64,000 nt of DNA from Dolomitihabitans soli (GTDB taxonomy: Bacteria; Actinomycetota; Actinomycetes; Streptosporangiales; Streptosporangiaceae), in NCBI RefSeq assembly GCF_022213955.1, contig NZ_JAKNTW010000003.1:1-64000 (forward strand), given 5' to 3'. Below, piece after piece: positions 1-8,111 of this stretch (its first letter is position 1; every line of letters starts with the position of its first letter). Position numbers and translations under genes: made by a program. Below the pieces are notes generated by a model. The model was not told the origin of the DNA. It did not search any database and saw only the letters and a list, made by a program, of their open reading frames with translations.

Positions 1-367
1 CACGACGGATGCCCCTGCGGCCTGCCACATGGCGATCGCCAGCCGTGGTGCGCGGTCGGCCCACGCCGTGCGATCCAGCAGTCGGGGGAGGAAGAGCGGC
101 AGACCCTCGTCGCGAAGACGGCAATGACCGATGCCGACCTCGATGTGTTGCGAAGCCCCTCTGCGGGGGCTGCTCGTGGCCGTCGCACTGTCTGCATACA
201 AGCCGTCCGGCATGACCCGCCACGGAGTCCGCGAGCAGGAGCGGCGGCCCGTCGTGCTCATGCCGTGGCGCCGTCCACTGGGACCGGCGTGCCCCACTGA
301 CGCCGAAGGCGGCTGTTCACACTTCCGTCTACTATGTTTATTAGTTGTATGAGTCGCGAGGGAGGAG
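1..367. other. Left edge, no supported gene
   Basis: No complete gene is visible. A protein-like reading frame without a clear start runs on the minus strand off the left edge (about 1-160) and could be the start of a truncated gene, but I recognise no family. The last 60 bases before 368 are AT-richer than their surroundings and probably hold the promoter of the DUF6153 gene. Confidence 0.3.
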
Positions 368-790
368 ATGATGGGCAGAGCCGGTCCGCGTGGAGCGTCA
401 CGGGCATCGCGATGGCTGTTGCTGGTCATCCTGGCTCTCGGCGTCTGCGGAATGCACACGCTCGGGCACCTCGACTCCGGGCACGGGCGTGTTGGTGGGG
501 CCACGATGGCGGCGCATGGCTTTCCGGCCGACGAGGCCATCGCGCCTATGAGTTTCCCGGCGGCTGACTTCTCGACGCCGGTTCCGCGGATGCCTGAGCT
601 TGATCCGACCTCTGTCTGCGTGGCCGTTCTCACCTCGCTCCTCCTGCTGGCGCTCGCCACACTCCGGACACGTGCCCGCCGCATCGCACACGGTCTGACG
701 GATTCCGCGCTGTCCGTACTGGGCGTCACCCGGCCGCCGCCACGGAGTCCGGCCGAACGGCTGGCGCAGCTCTCGGTTCTGCGCTTATAG
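368..790 (+). CDS. DUF6153-like small membrane protein
   Basis: This 140-residue protein of unknown biochemical function has an N-terminal hydrophobic segment (about residues 15-30) that contains the short motif GMHTLGH. A second hydrophobic helix (about 84-97, LTSLLLLALATL) is followed by a basic, proline-rich tail. This two-helix layout and the His/Met-containing middle resemble the actinobacterial DUF6153 family, which I know as a frequent neighbour of DUF305 genes, and a DUF305 gene follows directly. A strong GGGAGGAG ribosome-binding site sits just upstream. The two consecutive Met codons make 368 or 371 equally possible as the start. A role with the downstream lipoprotein at the membrane is inferred from context only. 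Confidence 0.6.
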   Translation: MMGRAGPRGASRASRWLLLVILALGVCGMHTLGHLDSGHGRVGGATMAAHGFPADEAIAPMSFPAADFSTPVPRMPELDPTSVCVAVLTSLLLLALATLRTRARRIAHGLTDSALSVLGVTRPPPRSPAERLAQLSVLRL

Positions 791-871
791 GCCGATCTTG
801 CCCGCGGACGGCTTTTGAGCCGCCTCACGGAGAGTCCAGCAGATTCAGCTACCGAGAGAGTTCAGATCACC

Positions 872-1480
872 ATGCACACCGACCGATTCATCATTCGACG
901 ACTCACGCTCACCGCTGCGGCGGCGGGATCATTTCTCCTGCTCACTGCCTGCGGCGGCGGCAACGACTCGATGGCGGGGCACGAGGGCATGAGCAGCAGC
1001 GCTCCGGCGACCACCACCGCCAGCGCTCAGTTCAACGACGCGGATGTGGCGTTCGCGCAAATGATGATCCCCCACCACGAGCAGGCCGTCGAGATGGCCG
1101 AACTGGCCGAGACCCGAGCGTCCGACGAAGAGGTCAAGGTCCTGGCCGCCAAGATAAAGGCCGCCCAGGACCCGGAGATCCAGACGATGCAGGGCTGGTT
1201 GTCCGCCTGGGGCAAGCCAGCGTCCCCTGGCGAAATGGGACACGACATGCCCGGAATCCTGTCCCAAGAGGACATGAATGATCTGGAGGCGGCAAAGGGC
1301 GCGAACTTCGACAAGCGGTTCGCCGAACTGATGCTCGCCCATCACAACGGGGCGATCGAGATGGCGCGCACCGAGCAGGACCAAGGTGCGGATCCCAAGG
1401 CCAAGGAACTGGCCAAGGCTATCGAGAGCGCTCAGCAAGCTGAAGTCGCGCAGTTGCGGAAGATCGTCGACCGTCTCTGA
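872..1480 (+). CDS. DUF305 domain lipoprotein
   Basis: A 202-residue predicted lipoprotein. The N-terminus has basic residues, a hydrophobic core and a lipobox LTAC with the lipidated Cys at about residue 27, followed by a Gly/Ser/Thr-rich linker. The mature part is a DUF305 domain, a ferritin-like four-helix bundle, with the two family hallmarks MMIPHHEQA (about 64-72) and MLAHHNGAIEMA (about 150-161). The His and Met residues of these motifs suggest metal binding. The family is often found in copper or other metal-handling loci, but no copper gene is adjacent here. An upstream in-frame TTG would add 19 residues without a signal peptide, so the ATG at 872 is preferred. It lies about 80 bases after the DUF6153 gene and is probably co-transcribed with it. 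Confidence 0.85.
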   Translation: MHTDRFIIRRLTLTAAAAGSFLLLTACGGGNDSMAGHEGMSSSAPATTTASAQFNDADVAFAQMMIPHHEQAVEMAELAETRASDEEVKVLAAKIKAAQDPEIQTMQGWLSAWGKPASPGEMGHDMPGILSQEDMNDLEAAKGANFDKRFAELMLAHHNGAIEMARTEQDQGADPKAKELAKAIESAQQAEVAQLRKIVDRL

Positions 1481-1486
1481 CCGTAC

Positions 1487-1518
1487 GTGATGCCCGGGCG
1501 TCGCTGCCCGGGCATCAC
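1487..1518. terminator. Bidirectional terminator hairpin
   Basis: A perfect 13-bp stem, GTGATGCCCGGGC paired with its complement, encloses a 6-base loop. It lies exactly between the ends of the convergent DUF305 and XRE-cupin genes. There is no U-tract, as is usual for actinomycete terminators. Confidence 0.75.
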
Positions 1519-1525
1519 CCGAGGC

Positions 1526-2125
1526 TCACCGCGCAGGAGAGCCCGCTCGTCGTGTGCGTGCGCGTACGTGGGCACGTTCGCCTTGGGGGCCGAAGAGAAC
1601 CAGCAGTTCCACGGCATGTCCGTCGCCTGAGCCCAGCCAGTGGGGCAGTGCGGTGTCGAACTCGGCGGCTTCGCCTGCCGGAAGGATTAGGTCGCGGTCA
1701 CCGATCAGCAGCCGCAGCCGTCCGGTGAGGACGTAGACCCATTCGTAGCCGCCGTGCGTCTGCGGGGTCGGTTCGGCCGGCTCAGGGCGGCTCGGAATGA
1801 GCATCTTGTACGCCTGCAGCCCGCCCGCTCGGCGGGTGAGCGGAATGAAGGTCATGCCGTGGCGGTGGATGGGGCGCAGGTGGATCCGCGGGTCGCCGGT
1901 GCGGGGTGCGCCGACGAGGTCGTCGAGCGGTACATCGTAGGTACGGGCCAGCGGCAGCAGCAGCTCCAGATTGGGACGCCGCCCGCCGCTTTCCAGGCGG
2001 GACAGGGTGCTCTCCGAAATCCCCGTGGATGCCGACAGGTCGGCCAGGGTGATTCCTCTGCGCTTCCGCAGCGCCCGCAACCGAGGCCCGACTGCGTCCA
2101 GTACATCATCCATGTCCTCGCTCAT
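1526..2125 (-). CDS. XRE family regulator with C-terminal cupin domain
   Basis: A 199-residue two-domain regulator. Residues about 9-63 form an XRE helix-turn-helix (GITLADLSASTGISESTL followed by SRLESGGRRP). The C-terminal half is a small cupin barrel (about 110-180) with the pattern GGYEWVYVLTGRLRLLIGD and a later PHWLG. Such proteins usually sense a small ligand in the cupin and repress nearby genes. The gene is divergent from the methyltransferase/DinB pair at 2218, the obvious target. Two ATG codons at 2125 and 2134 are possible starts. The earlier reading of the frame, back to 2203, adds a Cys-rich stretch unlike the family, so I chose 2125. Confidence 0.85.
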   Translation of the reverse strand: MSEDMDDVLDAVGPRLRALRKRRGITLADLSASTGISESTLSRLESGGRRPNLELLLPLARTYDVPLDDLVGAPRTGDPRIHLRPIHRHGMTFIPLTRRAGGLQAYKMLIPSRPEPAEPTPQTHGGYEWVYVLTGRLRLLIGDRDLILPAGEAAEFDTALPHWLGSGDGHAVELLVLFGPQGERAHVRARTRRAGSPAR

Positions 2126-2217
2126 GGCGCCCATCTTGCCGGTCCAGCAAGTTTTCGTGCACTGCGCTGCGCCCGGCGGGACAGTGGTGCCGAAGCAGTC
2201 CACACGAGAGCGAAACC

Positions 2218-2850
2218 ATGACTTCTACGAACGAACCTGCGCACTTCTGGGACGAGCACTACCGCACACACCGCGCCTCGGATGTACGAGTGAACCCCTT
2301 GCTCGCCGAGGTCGCTACGCCGTGCCCCCCGGGTGCCGCACTTGATCTGGGATGCGGCGGTGGAGGCGACGCGCTGTGGCTGGCCCGGCACGGGTGGCGG
2401 GTCACTGCTGTCGACATCTCCTGCACGGCGGTGCACACACTGCGGCAGCGGGCCGACGCTGACGGGCTGCCGATCGTCGCGGTGTGCATGGATGTGGCCC
2501 TTGAGTTCCCCGAGGGGGCTTTCGACCTGATCTCCGCGCAGTACTTCCACACACCTTTCGACCTTCCGCGGGCGCAGGTGCTGCGCACTGCCGCGTACGC
2601 CCTGCGCCCGGGTGGGCGGCTGGTGATCGTCGATCACGGATCTACCGCGCCGTGGTCCTGGAACCAGGATCCAGGCGTGCATTACCCGACACCGGCGGAG
2701 GTGGCCACGGAACTCGATCTGGAGCTCCGCGAGTGGTCGATCGTGCGCGCGGACATGCCTCAGCGCCACGCCACCGGACCTGCGGGCCGGACCGCGATCG
2801 TCACCGACAACGTGCTGGTCATCCGGCGGAACCCTGGAGGCCAACGATGA
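2218..2850 (+). CDS. Class I SAM-dependent methyltransferase
   Basis: A 210-residue cytosolic enzyme with a Rossmann-type methyltransferase fold. It starts with the HFWDEHY motif common in TehB/thiopurine-like methyltransferases, followed by motif I DLGCGGGGDALWLA (about residues 43-56), the acidic motif II TAVDIS and motif IV FDLISAQYFHTPF. It ends with the usual LRPGGRLVIVDHG strand. The substrate cannot be read from sequence. It is divergent from an XRE-cupin regulator, an arrangement common in actinomycetes. Its stop codon overlaps the ATG of the following DinB gene (ATGA), so the two are translationally coupled. Confidence 0.88.
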   Translation: MTSTNEPAHFWDEHYRTHRASDVRVNPLLAEVATPCPPGAALDLGCGGGGDALWLARHGWRVTAVDISCTAVHTLRQRADADGLPIVAVCMDVALEFPEGAFDLISAQYFHTPFDLPRAQVLRTAAYALRPGGRLVIVDHGSTAPWSWNQDPGVHYPTPAEVATELDLELREWSIVRADMPQRHATGPAGRTAIVTDNVLVIRRNPGGQR

Positions 2851-3338
2851 GCGGGACGCGCCGGCGCGATACCGGTCCGCCGGCGACCGGCCCCACCGAG
2901 AAGGACGTGCTGTGGGGGTTCCTCGATTATCTGCGCACCTCGGTGGCCGCCAAGGTCGAGGGCGTCCGCGAACCGCAAGTCCGCACCCCAGGTGTGGCCT
3001 CGGGGACGAACCTGCTCGGCCTGATCACACACCTGACCCACGTCGAGCGGCACTGGCTGCTGGGCCATCCGGTCCGCGATTGGAAAGCCACGTTCCAGCC
3101 CGGTCCGCAGGAGACCGCCGAGGCAGTCCTGGCCGCCTACCGCGAGACGACCGCGCGAGCGGACAAGGCGATCGCCGCCTGCACCGACCTGAACATGCCT
3201 GGCCCGCGCCCGGCCTCCCACGGCCGCAGTGCCCCTTCCTGGCGCTGGACGCTGGCGCATCTGATCGAAGAGACCGGCAGGCACGCCGGGCACGCCGACA
3301 TCCTGCGTGAACTCATCGACGGCGCCACCGGCCGCTGA
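2847..3338 (+). CDS. DinB superfamily protein (DUF664-like)
   Basis: A 163-residue four-helix-bundle protein of the DinB/YfiT/DUF664 type. It shows the N-terminal helix EKDVLWGFLDYLRTSV, the conserved LLGLITHLTHVERHWL helix with its metal-binding His, and the C-terminal RWTLAHLIEETGRHAGHADILRE. Three His residues (THLTHVE, AHLIEE, GRHAGH) are placed as expected for the divalent-metal site. Many relatives are mycothiol- or bacillithiol-dependent transferases. Whether this one uses mycothiol is unknown. The ATG overlaps the methyltransferase stop codon. Confidence 0.82.
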   Translation: MSGTRRRDTGPPATGPTEKDVLWGFLDYLRTSVAAKVEGVREPQVRTPGVASGTNLLGLITHLTHVERHWLLGHPVRDWKATFQPGPQETAEAVLAAYRETTARADKAIAACTDLNMPGPRPASHGRSAPSWRWTLAHLIEETGRHAGHADILRELIDGATGR

Positions 3339-3430
3339 AGGACACATCTCATGGCGAGCATCCGCACCGTCCCCCGCTGGACCGCTGATCTACGTTCATG
3401 CTCCACGTTCCCGAATGCATAGCGGAGCTA

Positions 3431-3446
3431 CTACGTTATACCGTAG
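3431..3446. promoter_or_regulatory. Small inverted repeat upstream of NlpC/P60 gene
   Basis: CTACG and CGTAG flank a 6-base AT-rich spacer about 125 bases upstream of the NlpC/P60 start. The surrounding 50 bases are AT-richer than the genes. It could be an operator or part of a promoter, but the arms are short. Confidence 0.25.
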
Positions 3447-3572
3447 AAAGATCACAGTGCTGGGATGCTGGAGGCAGTCGGTTTGCTTGGCTCAATTACG
3501 GAGCAAGGCGTAGTTCTGCCCGTCGCCGCTCTGGAGCATTCCGCGCAGATCCGGAATCGGGAAGGTGTTGTA

Positions 3573-4574
3573 GTGGCCAAGGTGGGCATCTCGGTGAGGT
3601 TCGGGCGAGTCCCGTGGGCCGTGGGATGTGTGATCGCTGCGCTCCTGCTTCCACTCGACTCGGCGGTTGCCGAACCCCGGCCGACGATTCCGCAGGCCAA
3701 GGCCAAGCTGTCGAAGCTCAACGACGAGGCCGGCGTGATCGTCGACCGTTTCAACCTGGCCGACGAGCGGTGGAAGAAGGCCGGGAAGCGATACGACCGG
3801 TTGAACATCCTCTACACGCGGCAGCGCGCGGTGGTCGACAGCTTGCGCAGAGATCTCGTCGCGGTAGCCGTCAACAGTTACCAGTACGGCGGGCTGACCA
3901 GCGGAGAAGGGCTCGCTGCGCACAATGATCCCCGTTCCGTCCTGGGCGGCATGGCAGCCCTCGACCAGATCACGGCTGGTCGGGCAGAGTCGCTGCGCGC
4001 CTTCGATGACGCGAACCGGGCATTGAAAGAGCAGTACCGGAAGGCCGAGGATGCGCTGAGCGATGCGGACAAGGCGCGAGACGTCCTGGCCAAGGAGAAG
4101 TCGAAAGCCGAACGCACGGTCGCCGAGCAGGCAAAGCTACTACGCAGGCTAGGAGCCTTTCGCGCGGGCGATCCGAACAGCACCGGCGTCACCTACACCG
4201 GCCCGGCCTCGGGCAACGCCCGGCAAGTGATGGAGTTCGCCTACAAGCAGATCGGTAAGCCGTACCAGTGGGGCGGTGAGGGCCCGGGATCGTATGACTG
4301 CTCCGGTCTGACCCAGGCGTCGTGGCGCGGCGCCGGTGTCAGCCTTCCGCGTACCACCTGGGAGCAGTGGAGCTGGGGAGCGCGCCGGCGAGTGCCACTG
4401 GAACTGGACCGGCTCCAACCCGGCGATCTGCTGTTCAGCAAGGGGCTCGGCCATATGGGCATGTACGCGGGAGGCGGGAAGATGGTCCACGCCCCACGAA
4501 CCGGCGACATCATCAAAGTGGTCGACCTGGACGACTACTGGTGGGGACGGCTCCTCGGCGCCGTACGCCCCTGA
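3573..4574 (+). CDS. Secreted NlpC/P60 (C40) peptidoglycan endopeptidase
   Basis: A 333-residue secreted cell-wall hydrolase. The GTG at 3573 is chosen because GGGAAGG lies 7 bases upstream and the frame then begins with a signal peptide (basic start, hydrophobic core about residues 12-25, cleavage after AVA). Residues about 30-180 are rich in Ala, Lys, Glu and Arg with coiled-coil character, as in RipA/RpfB-type hydrolases. The last 120 residues form the NlpC/P60 domain with nucleophile Cys243 in YDCSGL, His294 in GHMGMYAG and third catalytic residue His306 in MVHAPRTGD. Family members cut the D-Glu to diaminopimelate bond in stem peptides. No cell-division gene is adjacent. Confidence 0.9.
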   Translation: MAKVGISVRFGRVPWAVGCVIAALLLPLDSAVAEPRPTIPQAKAKLSKLNDEAGVIVDRFNLADERWKKAGKRYDRLNILYTRQRAVVDSLRRDLVAVAVNSYQYGGLTSGEGLAAHNDPRSVLGGMAALDQITAGRAESLRAFDDANRALKEQYRKAEDALSDADKARDVLAKEKSKAERTVAEQAKLLRRLGAFRAGDPNSTGVTYTGPASGNARQVMEFAYKQIGKPYQWGGEGPGSYDCSGLTQASWRGAGVSLPRTTWEQWSWGARRRVPLELDRLQPGDLLFSKGLGHMGMYAGGGKMVHAPRTGDIIKVVDLDDYWWGRLLGAVRP

Positions 4575-4594
4575 CGACTCGCTTGCTCTATCCC

Positions 4595-4607
4595 CTATCG
4601 AAGATAG
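4595..4607. promoter_or_regulatory. Small palindrome upstream of DUF4396 gene
   Basis: CTATC and GATAG surround a GAA spacer in an AT-rich 60-base segment between the NlpC/P60 stop codon and the DUF4396 region. It may be an operator or promoter element. No ligand or regulator can be assigned. Confidence 0.25.
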
Positions 4608-4648
4608 TAGAGTCTCCTCTCGCAGCGTTATAGGCGAATTGAGGGTCA

Positions 4649-5165
4649 ATGTCCAAATCAGCTGACCACGTGGATCATGGTGAGCAGCACAGCCATGCCG
4701 CGTCTGCCCATTCGGGGCACTCGGCGAAACGTGACGTGGGGGATGGCGGCGTCGGCGACGTTGCACTGCCTCACCGGTTGCGCGATCGGTGAGGTGCTGG
4801 GCATGGTGATCGGCACCGCTTTGGGCTGGTCGACTGTGCCGACAATCGTGCTGGCCGTCGCTCTGGCGTTCTTCTTCGGCTACGCGTTGACCCTGGTGGG
4901 CCTGCGCCGGGCCGGAGTGAACTGGCGCATGGCCGTACGGCTGGCACTCGCCGCCGACACCCTCTCCATCGTCGTGATGGAGATCGTCGACAACGCGGTG
5001 ATGGTCGCGGTGCCGGGTGCCATGGACGCCGGGCTCGCCTCTGGCCTCTTCTGGGGGGCCCTGGCCTTCGCCCTCCTGGTCGCCTTCCTGGTCACCTGGC
5101 CGGTGAACAAATGGATCATTGGCCGAGGCAAGGGACACGCCGTGGTTCACGCTTACCATCACTGA
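4649..5165 (+). CDS. DUF4396 membrane protein, apparent +1 frameshift near 4730
   Basis: The body, read from about 4731 to 5165, is a DUF4396 membrane protein: TWGMAASATLHCLTGCAIGE, then several hydrophobic helices, the motif EIVDNAVMVAVPGAMDAGL and a C-terminal VNKWIIGRGKGHAVVHAYHH. Family members usually carry a His-rich cytosolic N-terminus. Here that N-terminus is present in the neighbouring frame: the ATG at 4649 opens MSKSADHVDHGEQHSHAASA and continues HSGHSAK, with six His. That frame stops near 4790. Going from the first frame to the second requires skipping one base between about 4725 and 4745. The continuous second frame can also start at the ATG at 4677, but this yields an atypical N-terminus. 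A sequencing error, a real mutation or programmed frameshifting are all possible. Confidence 0.7.
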
Positions 5166-5339
5166 GATCATCTCGGCCTGCCGCCGATTCCCGACGGCAG
5201 GAGGTGCGCCTTGGGCCGGAGAAGCCTGTGGTGGGCGTCGAGCTGATGACAGTGCCCGGCCGCCCTCCGGACATGGGCCGCCGGGCTCATCCGTCCGGAA
5301 TCCGGTCCGGTCAGCCGACCGGGTTCGCGTGTCGGGCCA

Positions 5340-5876
5340 CTACCTGAGGCAGTTCTGCGTGGTCCGGATCAAGACCACGCCCACGACCATGTTCTTCGAC
5401 ACGAGGAAGATGTAGGACGCCTTGGGGTTGCCCGGCACGGTGGCGAAGGTCCCGTACAACGAATTCTGCTTAAGTTTCGGGTAGGCGGCCCTCAATTGCG
5501 CGGGGGTGGAGCCCCTACCGATGCCCTGAGGCGTCTTGACGTTGCCGGGCGCGGAGATCGTGACCACGCCCTGCTTCTTGGAGATGAACACCCCTGCCCG
5601 GTCGCCGCCGTACCGATGTCCCTTCAAGTCCCAGGTCGAGCACGTGGTGGGGGCATCGATGTCCTTGCGGACGATCTTCCCGGTCGCCTTGGCCCGCGCG
5701 GCGGACATCCCGAGCTTCAGGCTGCCGTACCCGAATGGCCCGATCGTCATCTTCTGGGCTGCGGGGGCAGCTGAGGCGGCGTTCGCGGCGGGCGCGACAC
5801 CGGCCACGGGAACCCCTCCGGCCAGCGCCATCACGAGTGCCGACCGGCCGATCCGCAGGCCTATGGTCTGTTTCAT
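5340..5876 (-). CDS. Secreted hypothetical protein
   Basis: A 178-residue protein with a clear signal peptide (KQTIGLRIGRSALVMALAGG, cleavage probably after ANA or ASA near residue 35-39). The mature domain repeats features seen in small secreted actinobacterial proteins: IGPFGYGSLKLGMSAARAKATG, two conserved Cys (TCSTWDL and the C-terminal QNCLR) that could form a disulfide, and the segment GRGSTPAQLRAAYP. This resembles the substrate-like repeats of secreted Streptomyces proteins with a G-x-L-x-x-G-M-S core, whose function is unknown. The ATG at 5876 has a strong GGAGG ribosome-binding site 7 bases upstream, and longer readings of this frame have none. Confidence 0.7.
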   Translation of the reverse strand: MKQTIGLRIGRSALVMALAGGVPVAGVAPAANAASAAPAAQKMTIGPFGYGSLKLGMSAARAKATGKIVRKDIDAPTTCSTWDLKGHRYGGDRAGVFISKKQGVVTISAPGNVKTPQGIGRGSTPAQLRAAYPKLKQNSLYGTFATVPGNPKASYIFLVSKNMVVGVVLIRTTQNCLR

Positions 5877-6047
5877 AGTATTTCCTCCATGATCATGAGT
5901 TCCACACCATAGTTCGGGTGCGGGTCCGCTCGTGAAGGATTCACACGATTGACCTCCTCCTGGTGACCGGCGGTCCAGCAGCGCCGCCGCGACACTCCGC
6001 CCGCGCGACGTTGTCCACCACGAGGTCCTCGACACGGCCCCCGCTCG

Positions 6048-6146
6048 GGTCGGTGCCACCAGCCGCAGCACGTCGGCGTTGGCGAAGAACAGCGGCGCGT
6101 CGAAGCGGTAGACGATGAGCCCCGGCAGGGTCTCGGCGTCGCGGTA
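6048..6146 (-). pseudogene. Relic of SulP sulfate permease (STAS linker region)
   Basis: The minus strand encodes 33 residues reading YRDAETLPGLIVYRFDAPLF and continuing FANADVLRLVAP. This is the signature joining the membrane part to the STAS domain of SulP-family anion transporters, where TLPGLLVYRFDAPLFFANA-like sequences are nearly invariant. There is no start codon or membrane domain, and the frame turns into non-homologous sequence within 40 residues. It is a degraded remnant squeezed between the secreted-protein gene and the proline racemase homologue. Confidence 0.55.
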
Positions 6147-6167
6147 TGCATCCAGGGCGGATGTCGA

Positions 6168-7187
6168 TCATCGCAGGACGAAGCCTGGGAAGAGTTCGTC
6201 GGCGGGATCGACGACGAACAGGTGCTCGCCGGTCTTGTGGGCGGTCCCGGAGACGACGGGGATGACGGCGAGCCGTCCGTCGGCGGTCACGTGATGGAGG
6301 ACCCGGGCGTGGAAGCGGGATCCCACGATGGAGTCGTGCACGAGCCGGCGATCGTCGCGCAGGCGGCCGGCGGCACTGAGCATGGCGACGCGGGATGCGG
6401 TGCCCGACCCGCAGGGGGACCGGTCGACCTGCCCGTCCGCGAAGATCGTGACGTTGCGCTGGTGCGGGTTGCCCTCGCCGTCGTCGCCCAGGTCGTCATA
6501 GAAGATCGTGCCGTAGATGCCGCTGAGCCGTTCGTCGCCGGGGTGCCGGGCGTGCTCGCTGTCGTTGAGCGTCCGCTTGATCTCACGGCCGAGGGCGATG
6601 AGCCGGTCGATGTGGCGCGGTTCCACGGCCAGCCCGGCCGCTGAGGCCGCCACGTGCGCGTAGATGGCGCCGCCGTAGGCGATGTCCGCCCGGACCTCGC
6701 CGCGCGTGGTCGGCACGGGAACGTTCTCGGCGATCATGTAGCTGGGCACGTTGACGAAGTCGACGCCCGACACCCGGCCGTCTGCGGTGTGCACGCGCGC
6801 CGTCACCCGGCCGGACGGCACGTCGATCACGACGTCCGTGACCCCACTGGAGTCGGCCTCGATCAGACCTGACTCCACGGCCCACGTCCCGAGCGCGATC
6901 GTGCCGTGCCCGCAGGCGGTGGAGAAGCCGTCCTTGTGCCAGAACAGCACGCCGAACAGCGCCCCGTCGTCGTCGGGCGGGGTGATGAATCCCCCGTACA
7001 TGTCGGCGTGCCCGCGCGGCTCGAAGCACAGCATCCGGCGCAGCCCGTCGACGGCCGGGTCCGAGATCGCCACGACCCTGCGCTCGGCCACCGCCCCGCC
7101 GCCGATGGCGACCGGCGGCTCCGCGACGATACGGAAGGGCTCACCACCGGTGTGGTAATCGACGGTACGGACATCGGATTGCGCCAT
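6168..7187 (-). CDS. Proline racemase family enzyme (likely 4-hydroxyproline epimerase type)
   Basis: A 339-residue cytosolic enzyme. It carries the N-terminal motif DYHTGGEPFRIV, the first catalytic site STACGHGTIALG with Cys92, and the second site DRSPCGSGTASR with Cys259. Both positions being Cys fits a racemase or epimerase (proline racemase, 4-hydroxyproline 2-epimerase). The related trans-3-hydroxy-L-proline dehydratases have Thr at the second site. Other motifs such as RGHADMYGGFITPP and GIYGTIFY are typical of the family. The gene stands alone, without the hydroxyproline oxidase, dihydrodipicolinate-synthase-like deaminase or dehydrogenase that usually accompany the epimerase, so the substrate remains open. 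The ATG at 7187 begins the family-typical N-terminus. Confidence 0.85.
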   Translation of the reverse strand: MAQSDVRTVDYHTGGEPFRIVAEPPVAIGGGAVAERRVVAISDPAVDGLRRMLCFEPRGHADMYGGFITPPDDDGALFGVLFWHKDGFSTACGHGTIALGTWAVESGLIEADSSGVTDVVIDVPSGRVTARVHTADGRVSGVDFVNVPSYMIAENVPVPTTRGEVRADIAYGGAIYAHVAASAAGLAVEPRHIDRLIALGREIKRTLNDSEHARHPGDERLSGIYGTIFYDDLGDDGEGNPHQRNVTIFADGQVDRSPCGSGTASRVAMLSAAGRLRDDRRLVHDSIVGSRFHARVLHHVTADGRLAVIPVVSGTAHKTGEHLFVVDPADELFPGFVLR

Positions 7188-7388
7188 CGCAAAAGCCCAT
7201 CTACTAGCAAAACGTGGGTGAGCTGAACGGCCTTTGCCACGAGTCACGCCGGCGGCTCTTCAGTTGCGGCCGTCGTGTCGGCCTTTGCCGGCTACTGCTG
7301 GGCAGCGTGAGTCATGAGCCGCGGCGCCGCCGCCATCACACCGTGCCGCGGAGTGGATCGGAGGCGCGCCGTCCCCGGTCTGGTCACG

Positions 7389-8111
7389 CTATCGGGGGGT
7401 CAACACACAGAACTCATGGCCATCGGGATCGGCCATGACCACCCAGCTGACCTCGCCCTGACCGATGTCGATGCGCGTTGCCCCCAGGGAGATGAGACGG
7501 TCGACCTCCGCTTGCTGATCGCCGTCGGCGGGTGGAGCGAGGTCGAAATGCAGCCGGTACTTCCCGGTCTTCGGCATCAGTGGCGGACCGCCCCAGGTGA
7601 TCTTCGGACCGCCGTGCGGCGAGCGAATCGCGGTCTCTTGGTCCTGATCCCAGACCAACGGCCAGCCCAGCGCTTCGCTCCAGAAGTACCCGACCTCCTG
7701 CGAACCGTCGCTCGCAAGCGCTCCGATGAATCCGCAGTCGGCGAGGAACTCGTTGCCCGGCTCGATGACGCAGAACTCGTTGCCGTCGGGGTCGGCGAGC
7801 ACGACATGACCCTCCTCCGGACGTTGCCCGATGTCGATGTGCTGGGCGCCGAGCCCGAGCGACCTCGCCACCGTCTGCTGCTGGTCCTCGAGGGACGTGC
7901 TCGTCAGATCGAAGTGCATCTGGTTCTCGCCGGTCTTCTGCTCCTGGGTCGGAAGAAATCGGATCCGGAACCCGGTGTCATCGCTCGGCAGGAGCGCGAT
8001 GCCGTCGTGGGGGTCGTCGGCCATCTCCCAGTCCAGGACTCCGGCCCAGAAGCGCGCGAGGCGGAGCGGGTCGTTCGCATCGAAGCAGAGCGCGACGAGC
8101 TGAGAAGTCAT
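7389..8111 (-). CDS. VOC (glyoxalase/bleomycin-resistance) protein with two domains
   Basis: A 240-residue protein made of two vicinal-oxygen-chelate units. The first (about 1-120) begins VALCFDANDPLRLARFWAGV and ends VVLADPDGNEFCVIEP. The second (about 125-240) contains EVGYFWSEALGWPLVWDQDQ and ends VVMADPDGHEFCVLTPR. In each unit the MHFDL/LHFDL and NEFCV/HEFCV strands supply His and Glu candidates for metal binding. Function within the family ranges from dioxygenases to antibiotic sequestration and cannot be decided. The ATG at 8111 has a GGAGATGCGGG ribosome-binding site. The N-terminal extension in the same frame is Cys-rich and not family-like. Confidence 0.82.
   Translation of the reverse strand: MTSQLVALCFDANDPLRLARFWAGVLDWEMADDPHDGIALLPSDDTGFRIRFLPTQEQKTGENQMHFDLTSTSLEDQQQTVARSLGLGAQHIDIGQRPEEGHVVLADPDGNEFCVIEPGNEFLADCGFIGALASDGSQEVGYFWSEALGWPLVWDQDQETAIRSPHGGPKITWGGPPLMPKTGKYRLHFDLAPPADGDQQAEVDRLISLGATRIDIGQGEVSWVVMADPDGHEFCVLTPR

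Noticed and set aside
1-215. Plus-strand short frames at the left edge
   Set aside because: Arg/Pro-rich and without ribosome-binding sites; typical chance frames in GC-rich DNA.
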